Source of the DNA: Candidatus Rokuibacteriota bacterium
GTDB lineage: Bacteria > Methylomirabilota > Methylomirabilia > Rokubacteriales > CSP1-6
DNA: 36,103 nucleotides
Assembly (NCBI GenBank): GCA_003220225.1
Contig: QHRU01000140.1
Coordinates: 1-36,103 of the forward strand
Reading direction: 5' to 3'
The notes below the pieces were generated by a model that saw nothing but the letters and a program-made list of their open reading frames with translations, was not told where the DNA came from and did no database searches. A program made the translations under genes and the position numbers. This document shows positions 1 to 7,796 of this stretch, one piece after another (within the stretch, counting starts at the first letter, position 1; each line of letters opens with the position of its first letter).

Positions 1-1
1 C

Positions 2-256
2 AGCTTCAAGGTTTCGGTCATCGGCGAGGTCGTCAAGCCGGCCCGGTACGAGCTCAAGAGCCGGACGACGGTGCTCGACGTTCTCGCCCTGGCCGGCGGG
101 CTCAACGAGTTCGCGGCCCGCACCCGCATCGTCATCTTGAGGACGGACGGCAAGGTGATGAGGCGGATTCCTTTCAACTACAACAAGGTCATCGCGGCGG
201 GTGGGGAGCGCGACAATCTCTCCCTCCAACCTGGCGATGTCATCGTGGTGCCATGA
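2..256 (+). CDS. Polysaccharide export protein, C-terminal part (Wza/SLBB type)
   Basis: The open frame runs in from the left edge and stops with TGA at 254-256, so only about 84 C-terminal residues are present. It reads as an SLBB-type beta-grasp domain of outer-membrane polysaccharide export proteins: a V-x-GEVVKPG-like start (here VIGEVVKPARYEL), then LDVLALAGGLNEFA, and the typical ending LQPGDVIVVP. Family knowledge: such proteins form the periplasmic and outer-membrane export channel for capsule or exopolysaccharide. The next gene, encoding a Wzz-like co-polymerase, starts 30 bp downstream, which is the usual order. The N-terminal export domain and lipoprotein signal would lie outside the window, so the class (Wza or the shorter XrtA-type protein) cannot be decided. 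Confidence 0.85.
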   Translation, partial: SFKVSVIGEVVKPARYELKSRTTVLDVLALAGGLNEFAARTRIVILRTDGKVMRRIPFNYNKVIAAGGERDNLSLQPGDVIVVP

Positions 257-286
257 GCGCCGCGGCCGCTCGAGCCGCAGTGAGAC

Positions 287-1855
287 GTGTCGATGCTTGA
301 CCGCATCGTCGGTCTCTGGAGGCGGCGCAAGTGGATCGCTCTGCTCGCCTTCGCCGCTCCGGCGTCGATGGTCCTCGGCCTCGTCACGTCGCTGCCGAAC
401 ATCTACCGCTCGACCGCAACGATCCTCGTGGAGCGCCAGCAGGTGCCCGAGGCCTTCGTGCGGCCGACCGTCACCGGCGAGGTGGAAACGCGGCTGCAGA
501 CCATCACGCAGGAGATCTTCAGCCGGACCAGCCTCGAGGGCCTCATCACCCGCTTCAACCTCTACGCCCGACTGCGGGCGCGGCTCTCGACGCAGAATCT
601 GGTCGCACGGATGCGCAACGACATCATTCTCGTGATGAAGTCCGACGCCACGAACCCGGGCGGCGCCAAGATGGTCGCGTTCACCATCAGCTATCGCGGG
701 AGCGACCCGGCGGTCGTCGCCGAGGTCACGAACACCCTCGCCGCCCTGTTCATCGACGAGAACCTCAGGGTCCGCTCACGCCAGGCCACCGGGACCGCGA
801 ATTTCCTGCGGGCCCAGCTCGAGGAGACCACGGGGCAGCTCGACGTCCAGGAGCGGCAGGTGAGCGACTTCAACCGCAAGCATATGGGCGAGCTGCCGCA
901 ACAGATGAACGCGAACCTCGCGGCCATCGAGCAGCTCAGCACCCAGCTTCGTCTCAACAACGACCGCCAGACGCTGGCCCTGGCCCGGCGCGAGGCTCTC
1001 GAGCGTCAGCTCGCCGACGTGGAGACGGCGCCGGCGATGGCCACCACCTCGGGCGCGCCGGATACGGCGGCGACCCGCCTGGCCCGCCTCCGCAACGAGC
1101 TGCGGGAGCTGCGCACCCAGTACACGGAGAAGTACCCGGAGGTCGCGCGGGTCAAGGCCGAGATCGCCGCCCTCGAGCGCGAGCAGAACGAGAAGAAGTC
1201 AGACGCTCCCAGCGAGGCGGCCACCCCGACGCCTCAGGACCCGTCGATCCGTCGCCTCAAGGCGGCGCTGACCGAGGTCGACGCCGAGGTCAAGGCGCTC
1301 CGGAAGGACGAGTCCCGCTTGCAGGCCGCGACCGCGCGGTACCAGGCGCGCGCGGACAACACGCCGCTGCGCGAGCAGGAGTTCCAGGAGCTGTCGCGGA
1401 ACTACCAGACCACCAAGGATCACTATCAGTCGCTCCTCAAGCGTTACCAGGAGGCGCAGCTGGCCGAAGACATGGAGCAGCGTCAGAAGGGCGAGCAGTT
1501 CAAGATCGTGGACCCCGCCGTCGTCTCCGACCGGCCGGCCGCCCCCAACCGGTCCCGATTCCTGCTCACTGGACTGATCCTCTCGCTGGGTCTGGCCGCC
1601 GCCGCGGTGGTGCTGGCCGAGCAGCTGGACACGTCGTTCCATGCGATCGAGGAGCTCCGAGCCTTCACGAAGATCCCGGTGCTCGTGGGCATCGCCGGCA
1701 TCGCCACCCGCCGGGATACCGTGTTCCGGCGGCGGCGGTTCCGGCTGGCCACGGCCCTCGCCATCCTGGTCGTGCTCCTCCTCGCCGGAGGATCGCATCT
1801 GGCCGGACGAGGGAACGCGACGCTGGTGGCGCTGCTCTCACCGGGGGGCTCCTGA
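287..1855 (+). CDS. Wzz/GumC-like polysaccharide chain-length determinant
   Basis: 522 residues from GTG (an in-frame ATG at 293 is an alternative). A first membrane helix lies at about 16-36, after a basic N-terminus. A long charged periplasmic region follows, with much predicted coiled coil (about 160-400). A GNVR-like segment sits at about 358-400 (PLREQEFQELSRNY, then the QKGEQFKIVDPA stretch), a second membrane helix at about 424-443 after the Pro-rich PAAPNR, and a third hydrophobic segment at about 485-504. This matches the long Wzz proteins of exopolysaccharide loci, including the PEP-CTERM/XrtA subfamily. They sit in the inner membrane, set polymer length and activate a separate BY-kinase. 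No Walker motifs are fused at its C-terminus; the kinase is the next gene, 8 bp on. Confidence 0.9.
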   Translation: MSMLDRIVGLWRRRKWIALLAFAAPASMVLGLVTSLPNIYRSTATILVERQQVPEAFVRPTVTGEVETRLQTITQEIFSRTSLEGLITRFNLYARLRARLSTQNLVARMRNDIILVMKSDATNPGGAKMVAFTISYRGSDPAVVAEVTNTLAALFIDENLRVRSRQATGTANFLRAQLEETTGQLDVQERQVSDFNRKHMGELPQQMNANLAAIEQLSTQLRLNNDRQTLALARREALERQLADVETAPAMATTSGAPDTAATRLARLRNELRELRTQYTEKYPEVARVKAEIAALEREQNEKKSDAPSEAATPTPQDPSIRRLKAALTEVDAEVKALRKDESRLQAATARYQARADNTPLREQEFQELSRNYQTTKDHYQSLLKRYQEAQLAEDMEQRQKGEQFKIVDPAVVSDRPAAPNRSRFLLTGLILSLGLAAAAVVLAEQLDTSFHAIEELRAFTKIPVLVGIAGIATRRDTVFRRRRFRLATALAILVVLLLAGGSHLAGRGNATLVALLSPGGS

Positions 1856-1863
1856 GAGCACCA

Positions 1864-2670
1864 ATGAGCCGACACCGCGTGGCGACCCTCGACGAGTGTC
1901 TCGTGAGCCTCGTGGCCCCCCACTCGTACGAGGCCGAGCAGTATCGTGGCCTCCGACACCTGGTGGAGCAAGCCCACCGCACGTCCGCCCTCTCGGTGCT
2001 CGCCGTCTCCAGCGCGAGCGTCGGGGACGGCAAGACCACCACCGCGATCAATCTCGCCGGCGCCCTCGCGCAGGCGTCCGATGCCCGCGTGCTCCTGATG
2101 GACGTCGATCTCCGCCGCCCCGCGATCGCAGAGCGCCTCGGGGTCGAAGAGGGGCGCCACGGGCTCGTCGACGCGATCCTGAGTCACGACCTCAAGCTGG
2201 CCGACGTGGCCAGACCGTGCGGGCCGCTCAACCTCGCGGTCGTGACCGCCGGCGTCTTCTCCGACATCCCGTACGAGCTGCTGAGGTCCCCGCGACTCGG
2301 CGACCTGCTGGAGCAGGCGCGTCGCGATTACGACTACGTGGTGCTGGACACGCCACCCCTCGTCCCGATCCCGGACGCGCGGGTCATCAGCAAATGGGTG
2401 GACAGTTTTCTCCTCGTCGTCCGCGCCAACACGACGCCGCGCAGCCTGCTCGAAGAGTCGCTGAACCTGATGGATCCGCCGAAAGTGCTCGGCCTCGTGT
2501 TCAACAACGACGAACGGCCGCGCACCACGTACCACGACTACTACGCTGGAAGTGGGCGTCACAACAAGGGAGGGGCGCCGTGGTGGCGGCCCTTCGCGAA
2601 GATCCGCTCGGTGTTCGACCCGGACGCCGCGGGCCGACGGCGCGCCGAACGCCGCAGGGAGATCCGATGA
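1864..2670 (+). CDS. CpsD/Wze-type tyrosine-protein kinase (BY-kinase)
   Basis: 268 residues from ATG at 1864. The ATP site is clear: Walker A SASVGDGKTTT (50-60), Walker A' VLLMDVDLRRP (76-86) and Walker B VVLDTPP (159-165). A short Tyr cluster near the C-terminus (TTYHDYYAG, Tyr223, 226, 227) is the likely autophosphorylation site. Family knowledge: these cytoplasmic kinases dock on the C-terminal end of a Wzz-like activator and cycle between phosphorylated and dephosphorylated states to control polymerisation and export. The stand-alone form fits with the separate Wzz gene immediately upstream. A long in-frame extension upstream is only the shadow of the Wzz gene. No dedicated tyrosine phosphatase is visible in the window. 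Confidence 0.9.
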   Translation: MSRHRVATLDECLVSLVAPHSYEAEQYRGLRHLVEQAHRTSALSVLAVSSASVGDGKTTTAINLAGALAQASDARVLLMDVDLRRPAIAERLGVEEGRHGLVDAILSHDLKLADVARPCGPLNLAVVTAGVFSDIPYELLRSPRLGDLLEQARRDYDYVVLDTPPLVPIPDARVISKWVDSFLLVVRANTTPRSLLEESLNLMDPPKVLGLVFNNDERPRTTYHDYYAGSGRHNKGGAPWWRPFAKIRSVFDPDAAGRRRAERRREIR

Positions 2671-2672
2671 TC

Positions 2673-2678
2673 GGGGGA
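2673..2678 (+). promoter_or_regulatory. Ribosome binding site that fixes the sugar transferase start
   Basis: GGGGGA followed by 8 bases and GTG at 2687. This supports the GTG over the longer in-frame extension into the kinase gene. An ATG at 2667 is in another frame and stops after nine codons. Confidence 0.55.
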
Positions 2679-2686
2679 TCCGCGCC

Positions 2687-4111
2687 GTGGCGCTGACCCT
2701 CGCGCTGCTCGAGGGCGGCCTGCTCTTCACGGTCGTGCTGTTCGTGATCGTCGTCTGGACGCATCCCCTCCTGATGGGCTGGATCGACGTCGCCATCTTG
2801 TTGATGCAGAGTCTGGCGATCTGCGCGTGCTGCATCACGGCTTTCTACTACAACGACTTCTACAACCTGCGCGTCGTCAAGAGCTTCCGGCCCTATGCGG
2901 CCCGGGTCCTGTCCTCGTTCGGTCTCACCTTCCTGCTGCTGGCAGGATTCTACGCGCTCTTTCCGACCGCGAAGATCGCCGACGGTCCCTTCGTCTCCAG
3001 CTTCGCGATCATCGTCGGTCTCCTGCTTCCCTTTCGCGCGGCGTCGTACGCCTTCATGCGGAGCCATCCATTCCGAGAGCGTGTGCTGGTGCTGGGCGCC
3101 GGCGGGCTCGCCGCCCGGCTCATCCGGGAGATCGAGAGCCAGCCGCATCTACGCTACGCCATCGTGGGCGTCGTCGACGACGATCGCGCCGCCGGCAATC
3201 TCCGTCGCCTTCTCCGCGGCCCGCTCGAGCACCTCGACAAGATCGTGAAGGACCTCGAGCCCGACCGCGTGATCGTCGCGCTCTCCGAACGCCGCGGGCG
3301 GTTGCCGCTGGGCCCGCTGTTCGACGCGCGGCTCGACGGCGTCGTCGTCGAACACGGCGTGGAGGCCTACGAGCGGCTGACGGGAAAGGTCGCCATCGAG
3401 GCGCTGACGCCGAGCAGCGTCATCTTTTCGCGCGACTTCCGCAAGTCACGCCTGGAGAGCGCCGCCGGTCGCGGTCTGAGCCTGCTCGTCGCGCTGGCGG
3501 GGCTGATTCTGGTGGCTCCGCTCCTGGGCCTCATCGCCCTGGCCATCAGGCTCGATTCCGGGAGCCCGGTGCTGTTCGTCCACGATCGGGTGGGTCTGCG
3601 TGGCCGCCGGTTCAAGCTCCTCAAGTTCCGGACGATGCACCGGGCCGGAGCGGACGTGTCCGACTGGACCCGAGACCAGACCCATCGTGTGACGCGTCTG
3701 GGGAAGTGGCTGCGGCGCTTCCGGCTCGACGAGCTCCCCCAGTTCGTCAACATCCTGCGTGGCGACATGAACCTGGTGGGGCCCAGGCCACACCGGGTGA
3801 CGAAATACGAAGCGTTCCTGGAAACGATCCCCTACTTTTCGCTCCGCTCCGTGGTTCGCCCGGGCCTCACCGGGTGGGCACAGGTGCGGTACGGGTACGC
3901 GAGCCGGCTCGACGAGGAGACGGAGAAGATCCGGTACGACCTCTATTACGTCAAGCAGCTCTCGCTGGCCCTGGACCTTCGCATTCTGTTCGCCACCGTG
4001 AAGATCGTCCTCTTCGGCCGCGGCTCGCGGACGCGCCCCCGCCGCGACGAAGAGGTGTTCGCAGAGGGTGTCAGGACTGTTTCGCCTCGCGTGAGTTCCG
4101 TCGCGAGGTGA
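2687..4111 (+). CDS. Polyprenyl-phosphate sugar-1-phosphate transferase (PHPT family)
   Basis: 474 residues from GTG. The N-terminal half has about four membrane helices (residues 1-115), then a Rossmann-like CoA-binding-type domain beginning VLVLGAGGLAARLIREIE (about 133-150), and a further helix (about 268-288). The C-terminal catalytic domain has the bacterial sugar-transferase signatures KLLKFRTM, RRFRLDELPQFVNILRGDM and NLVGPRPH. Family knowledge: the enzyme moves a sugar-1-phosphate from a UDP-sugar to undecaprenyl phosphate in the inner membrane and so starts each repeat unit. The layout resembles the WbaP/EpsB-like enzymes of XrtA-type loci. The sugar cannot be read from the sequence; GlcNAc, glucose or galactose phosphate are all possible. 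It is the only initiating transferase in the window. Confidence 0.9.
   Translation: MALTLALLEGGLLFTVVLFVIVVWTHPLLMGWIDVAILLMQSLAICACCITAFYYNDFYNLRVVKSFRPYAARVLSSFGLTFLLLAGFYALFPTAKIADGPFVSSFAIIVGLLLPFRAASYAFMRSHPFRERVLVLGAGGLAARLIREIESQPHLRYAIVGVVDDDRAAGNLRRLLRGPLEHLDKIVKDLEPDRVIVALSERRGRLPLGPLFDARLDGVVVEHGVEAYERLTGKVAIEALTPSSVIFSRDFRKSRLESAAGRGLSLLVALAGLILVAPLLGLIALAIRLDSGSPVLFVHDRVGLRGRRFKLLKFRTMHRAGADVSDWTRDQTHRVTRLGKWLRRFRLDELPQFVNILRGDMNLVGPRPHRVTKYEAFLETIPYFSLRSVVRPGLTGWAQVRYGYASRLDEETEKIRYDLYYVKQLSLALDLRILFATVKIVLFGRGSRTRPRRDEEVFAEGVRTVSPRVSSVAR
4085..4108 (+). promoter_or_regulatory. Hairpin at the 3' end of the sugar transferase gene
   Basis: CCTCGCG (4085-4091) pairs perfectly with CGCGAGG (4102-4108) across a 10-base loop. 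The stem lies in the last codons, directly before the TGA at 4109. No U-run follows, so it is a weak candidate for an intrinsic terminator. It could be a pausing or processing site. Confidence 0.3.
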
Positions 4112-4137
4112 ACACAGCCGAGTAGCAACGCAGTCGG

Positions 4138-4161
4138 TCGAGCCCTGACAGAGGGGCTCGA
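4138..4161 (+). promoter_or_regulatory. Hairpin in the leader of the NusG-like gene
   Basis: TCGAGCCC (4138-4145) and GGGCTCGA (4154-4161) form a perfect 8-bp stem with an 8-base loop. The stem lies just upstream of the ribosome binding site of the NusG-like gene. There is no U-run. Some specialised NusG factors (LoaP) are known to recognise an RNA hairpin in operon leaders, so this may be a recruitment or control element. That role is inference from position and structure only. Confidence 0.35.
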
Positions 4162-4165
4162 ACCG

Positions 4166-4172
4166 AAGGGGG
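4166..4172 (+). promoter_or_regulatory. Ribosome binding site for a TTG start
   Basis: AAGGGGG, then 7 bases, then TTG at 4180. The strong purine run at normal spacing supports the rare TTG as the start of the NusG-like gene. Confidence 0.55.
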
Positions 4173-4179
4173 CGAAGCC

Positions 4180-4752
4180 TTGTCAGGTACGAGGAGCACG
4201 CTCGAAGAGCCTCGATGGGCGGCGGACGATCCGGTCCGCCCGCAGATCACGGGCGCCCGGTGGTACGCGCTGTGGACGCGGAGCCACTGCGAGCAGCTCG
4301 TGCACGACCAGCTGGCCGCACGGGGCTTCAGCCTCTTCATTCCCAAGATCGACGTGTGGTCGCGTCGCGCCGGACAGCGACGGCTGATCCAGACCCCGAT
4401 GTTCCCCGGCTACCTCTTCCTCCATCACGCCCTCGACAAGCACAGCGACACCGAAGTCCGGAAGGCCCGCGGCCTGATGGCCATCCTCGGTGAATCGTGG
4501 ACGTGTCGGGCCGTGGTGCCGGACGAGGACATCGAGGCGATCCAGAGGCTGCTGCACAGCGGGCTCCCCGCCCGGCCGCACCCGTATCTCCGCGAAGGCC
4601 AGCGAGTGCGGATCACGCGCGGGCCGATGGCCGACGTCGAGGGAATCCTGGTGCGCAGCAATTCCAGGAAGGGACTGCTGGTCATCTCCGTCGCGCTGCT
4701 CCGGCGGAGCGTGGCGGTGGAAGTCGACTGCACGATGGTGACGGCGGCCTGA
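4180..4752 (+). CDS. NusG/RfaH-like specialised transcription antiterminator
   Basis: 190 residues from TTG. After about 26 variable residues an NGN domain starts (RWYALWTRSHCEQLVHDQL, about 27-45) and continues with FIPKI, then TPMFPGYLFLH, the usual NusG-paralogue pattern. A KOW motif follows (REGQRVRITRGPMADVEGIL, about 134-153). Family knowledge: RfaH, UpxY/TaA and LoaP-like paralogues bind RNA polymerase and suppress termination in long surface-polysaccharide or secondary-metabolite operons. Its place after the initiating transferase, and ahead of about 31 kb of co-directional genes, fits that role. I see no clear ops or JUMPstart element in the short upstream gap, only two hairpins. The housekeeping NusG is less likely, because secE and ribosomal protein genes are absent. 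Confidence 0.85.
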   Translation: MSGTRSTLEEPRWAADDPVRPQITGARWYALWTRSHCEQLVHDQLAARGFSLFIPKIDVWSRRAGQRRLIQTPMFPGYLFLHHALDKHSDTEVRKARGLMAILGESWTCRAVVPDEDIEAIQRLLHSGLPARPHPYLREGQRVRITRGPMADVEGILVRSNSRKGLLVISVALLRRSVAVEVDCTMVTAA

Positions 4753-4755
4753 GCC

Positions 4756-6735
4756 ATGTGCGGGATCGCCGGTAAGGTCTACCTGGAGCCGCATCGCGGC
4801 GTCGAGCCCGACGCCCTCGCCGCGATGTGCCAGGCGCTCGTCCATCGGGGTCCCGACGACTACGGGGTTCACCTCGACGGCAACGTCGGCCTGGCCATGC
4901 GGCGCCTGGCCGTGATCGACGTCGACACCGGCCGGCAGCCGATTCACAACGAGGACCGGAGCGTCTGGACGGTCTACAACGGCGAGATCTACAACTTCGC
5001 GGAGCTGCAGCGCGAGCTCGAAGCCCGGGGTCATCGCTTCTACACGCGCACGGATACGGAAGTCATCGTTCATCTCTACGAGGAGCAGGGCCTCGACTTC
5101 GTGCGCTCGCTCAACGGCATGTTCACCATCGCGCTCTGGGACGCCGCCCGGCGCCGGCTCGTCCTGGCCCGCGATCGGCTGGGGATCAAGCCGCTGTACG
5201 TCGCGCAGCTCCCTGACCGCCTCCTCTTCGGCTCCGAGATCAAGGCGCTCCTCGCCGATGGCCTGCGTCCGACGGTGGACGTCGAGGCGCTCAGCCTCTA
5301 CCTGTCGCTGCTCTACATCCCGGCTCCGCACACGATCTACCGGGAGATCCGCAAGCTCGAGCCCGGCCATCTTCTGGTCTGGCAGGGCGGGCGGCTCACC
5401 GACCACCGCTACTGGGACCTCGCGGAGATTCGACCGGCCGCACGCGACCTCCGTCCGGCTGCGGTGTCGGCGCAGCTCCTGGACCTCCTCACGGACGCCG
5501 TGCGACGGCAGCTGGTCTCGGACGTTCCCCTCGGCGTCTTCCTGAGCGGCGGGCTCGACTCGAGCACCGTCGTCGCGCTGACGCGGCGGGTCCACTCCGG
5601 CGCCGTCAAGACGTTCTCGATCGGCTTCGACGATCCGTCGTACGACGAGCGCGCGGCGGCCCGGCTCATCGCCCGGCGATTCGAGACGGACCACACCGAG
5701 CTGACCATCACGCCCGACGTCGCCGACCTCGTCCCGAAGCTCGTGAGCCACTTCGACGAGCCATTCGCCGACGCCTCCGCGATCCCGACCTACTATCTCT
5801 CGCAGCTCACCCGACGCCACGTGACGGTCGCCCTCGGCGGGGACGGGGGCGACGAGCTCTTCGCGGGCTACGTCACCTACCAGGCCGACAAGCTCGCGCG
5901 GCTGTACGAGCGGCTGCCGGGGCTGCTCACGCGCGGACTCATTCCTGCGGTGGTGCGGCGGCTGCCGGTCTCCGAGGGCAAGGTCAGCTTCGACTTCAAG
6001 GCGAGACGCTTCATCGCCGACGCGCTGCTGGAGCCGGGACGCCGGCACTACGCGTGGAAGGCCTTCTTCGACGACAGCCTGAAGCGGGACGTCCTGTGCG
6101 ACGACGTCCTCGCCGGTCTCGATGGCCGTCTCGACGCCTTCCCGGTCTACCGCCGCCATTACGACGAGGTCCCTCACCACGACCCGCTCAATCGATTTCT
6201 CTACGCCGACACGCGGGTCTACCTGCCCGACGACATCCTCGTGAAGGTCGACCGCATGAGCATGGCCCATTCCCTCGAGGTCCGCGTGCCCCTGCTCGAC
6301 CACCGGGTCGTGGAGTTCATGTTCCGCCTTCCCGGCGTACTCAAGATGCCCGGCCTGGCGCTGAAGCACGTGCTGAAGCGGACGATGCGTGGCCTCCTGC
6401 CCGACGAAACCCTCCGCAAGCGCAAGGGCGGGTTCAACGTCCCGATGTCCGCCTGGCTCAAGCAGCAGCTCCGGCCGCTCGTCGACGAATACCTGTCCCC
6501 GGCCCGCGTACGGCGCGACGGGTTCTTCCGGCCCGAGACGACGTCGCGGCTGGTGGTGGAGCACATGACCGGCCGCGCCGACTACAGCCGCAACCTGTGG
6601 GCGCTCTTGCTCTTCGGCGTGTGGCTCGAGCAGGCACGGACCTCCGGAGCGAGCGCGGCGACGTCAGCCATCGCGGCGGGACTGACACCATCCTTCGCCC
6701 TGTGCGCCCCCGCCACAGGTGTGATCCGCGGATGA
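4756..6735 (+). CDS. asnB: Asparagine-synthase-like glutamine amidotransferase 1
   Basis: 659 residues from ATG, 3 bp after the NusG-like gene. It begins MCGIAGK, so the class II glutaminase nucleophile is Cys2; HRGPDD (30-35) and YNGEIYN (74-80) complete the glutaminase site. The synthetase half has the PP-loop SGGLDSS (264-270) and later GGDGGDELFAGY. The core is collinear with AsnB. The last 30 or so residues are a low-complexity Ala/Ser-rich tail ending at the overlapping start of the next gene. In polysaccharide loci, related enzymes amidate uronic acids (WbpS type), and XrtA loci carry such amidotransferases. With UDP-ManNAcA genes close by, uronamide formation is more likely than asparagine supply, but this is inference. 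Confidence 0.88.
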   Translation: MCGIAGKVYLEPHRGVEPDALAAMCQALVHRGPDDYGVHLDGNVGLAMRRLAVIDVDTGRQPIHNEDRSVWTVYNGEIYNFAELQRELEARGHRFYTRTDTEVIVHLYEEQGLDFVRSLNGMFTIALWDAARRRLVLARDRLGIKPLYVAQLPDRLLFGSEIKALLADGLRPTVDVEALSLYLSLLYIPAPHTIYREIRKLEPGHLLVWQGGRLTDHRYWDLAEIRPAARDLRPAAVSAQLLDLLTDAVRRQLVSDVPLGVFLSGGLDSSTVVALTRRVHSGAVKTFSIGFDDPSYDERAAARLIARRFETDHTELTITPDVADLVPKLVSHFDEPFADASAIPTYYLSQLTRRHVTVALGGDGGDELFAGYVTYQADKLARLYERLPGLLTRGLIPAVVRRLPVSEGKVSFDFKARRFIADALLEPGRRHYAWKAFFDDSLKRDVLCDDVLAGLDGRLDAFPVYRRHYDEVPHHDPLNRFLYADTRVYLPDDILVKVDRMSMAHSLEVRVPLLDHRVVEFMFRLPGVLKMPGLALKHVLKRTMRGLLPDETLRKRKGGFNVPMSAWLKQQLRPLVDEYLSPARVRRDGFFRPETTSRLVVEHMTGRADYSRNLWALLLFGVWLEQARTSGASAATSAIAAGLTPSFALCAPATGVIRG

Positions 6736-7796
6736 GCGTGGTCGGTGACGGCGCTCACGCCACCGTCGTGTGCCCGGGGTTGGAAGCGGCGACGGTTCCG
6801 TCGGCGCTCAAGGTCGTCGCCCTGGGAGGCGGGACCGGCGTCCCGCTCCTGCTGAGGGGATTGAAGGACGTCGTCTTTCCACACGCCTCGCCCTGGCGCC
6901 CGGCGGCCGATCGGGACCGGATCACCGCGATCGTCACGACCGCCGACGACGGCGGCAGCTCGGGGCGCCTGCGCCGCGCGTACCGGGTCTCGGCGCCCGG
7001 CGACATCCGCAACTCGCTCCTCGCGCTCTCGGGCGCGGACCGTGCGCTGGCCTCCCTCTTCGACTTCCGCTTCGGCGGTGAGAACGAGATCGCCGGACAC
7101 AGCCTGGGCAATCTCATCCTGGCGGCGTTGACACACCTCGAGGGTGATCTCGGCCGCGCCGTGGATCGGGCCGGAGAAATCCTCGGTATCCGCGGCCGGG
7201 TGCTCCCGTCCACCCCCGCGGAGGTCACCCTGACGGCGGAGTTCGTCGATGGCTCGTGCGTCGACGGCGAATCTCGCATCGCCGCGGTGCGCCGACCGAT
7301 TCGACGGGTCCGTCTCCGACCCGAGGCGGCGCCGGCCGCGCCGGCGGCCGTGCGCGCCATCGAGGCCGCCGACCTGGTGGCGATCGGACCGGGCAGCCTC
7401 TACACGAGCCTGATCCCCGTGCTGCTCGTGCGCGAGCTCACGGAGGCGCTGGCGCGCTCGCGGGCCCGGGTCGTCCTCATCATGAATCTGATGTCGGAGC
7501 CCGGGGAGACCGACGGCTATGGCGCCGTCGACTGCCTCACGGCGATCCGGCGCCACGCGCCGGACGCTCCCATCCACGATGTGTTGCTGAACACGGCTCC
7601 CATTCCGCGCGATTCGCTCGAGCGTTACGCGGCTGACGGCGCGATGCCGATCCGCGTGGACATCGAAGCGCTCCGTGCGCTGGGGTGCCGATCGATAGCG
7701 CGGGACGTCCTGGGGGACGGCCCGAAAATCCGCCACGATTCGCGAAAGCTGGCCCGGGCCGTCCTGGAGCTGGCCACCGAGGTGAACGATGAGTGA
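6732..7796 (+). CDS. YvcK/CofD-like UDP-sugar-binding protein
   Basis: 354 residues from an ATG that overlaps the previous stop (ATGA). After a 26-residue leader the conserved features run in order: VVALGGGTGVPLLLRGLK (about 28-45), TTADDGGSSGRLR, APGDIRNSLLALS, GHSLGNLILAAL, AIGPGSLYTSLIPVLLV and NLMSEPGETDGY. These are the family signatures of YvcK (gluconeogenesis factor) and the related phospho-lactate transferase CofD. The GGGTG and DDGGSSG motifs and the absence of any F420 genes favour YvcK. Family knowledge: YvcK is cytoplasmic, needed for cell-wall homeostasis on gluconeogenic carbon, and binds UDP-sugars such as UDP-GlcNAc. Here it directly precedes and overlaps two genes that would use UDP-GlcNAc, which suggests a precursor sensor for the locus. 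Confidence 0.85.
   Translation: MSVVGDGAHATVVCPGLEAATVPSALKVVALGGGTGVPLLLRGLKDVVFPHASPWRPAADRDRITAIVTTADDGGSSGRLRRAYRVSAPGDIRNSLLALSGADRALASLFDFRFGGENEIAGHSLGNLILAALTHLEGDLGRAVDRAGEILGIRGRVLPSTPAEVTLTAEFVDGSCVDGESRIAAVRRPIRRVRLRPEAAPAAPAAVRAIEAADLVAIGPGSLYTSLIPVLLVRELTEALARSRARVVLIMNLMSEPGETDGYGAVDCLTAIRRHAPDAPIHDVLLNTAPIPRDSLERYAADGAMPIRVDIEALRALGCRSIARDVLGDGPKIRHDSRKLARAVLELATEVNDE

Noticed and set aside
331-1863. N-terminal extension of the BY-kinase frame
   Set aside because: It lies out of frame inside the Wzz gene and has shadow-like composition. ATG 1864 gives a protein of normal length.
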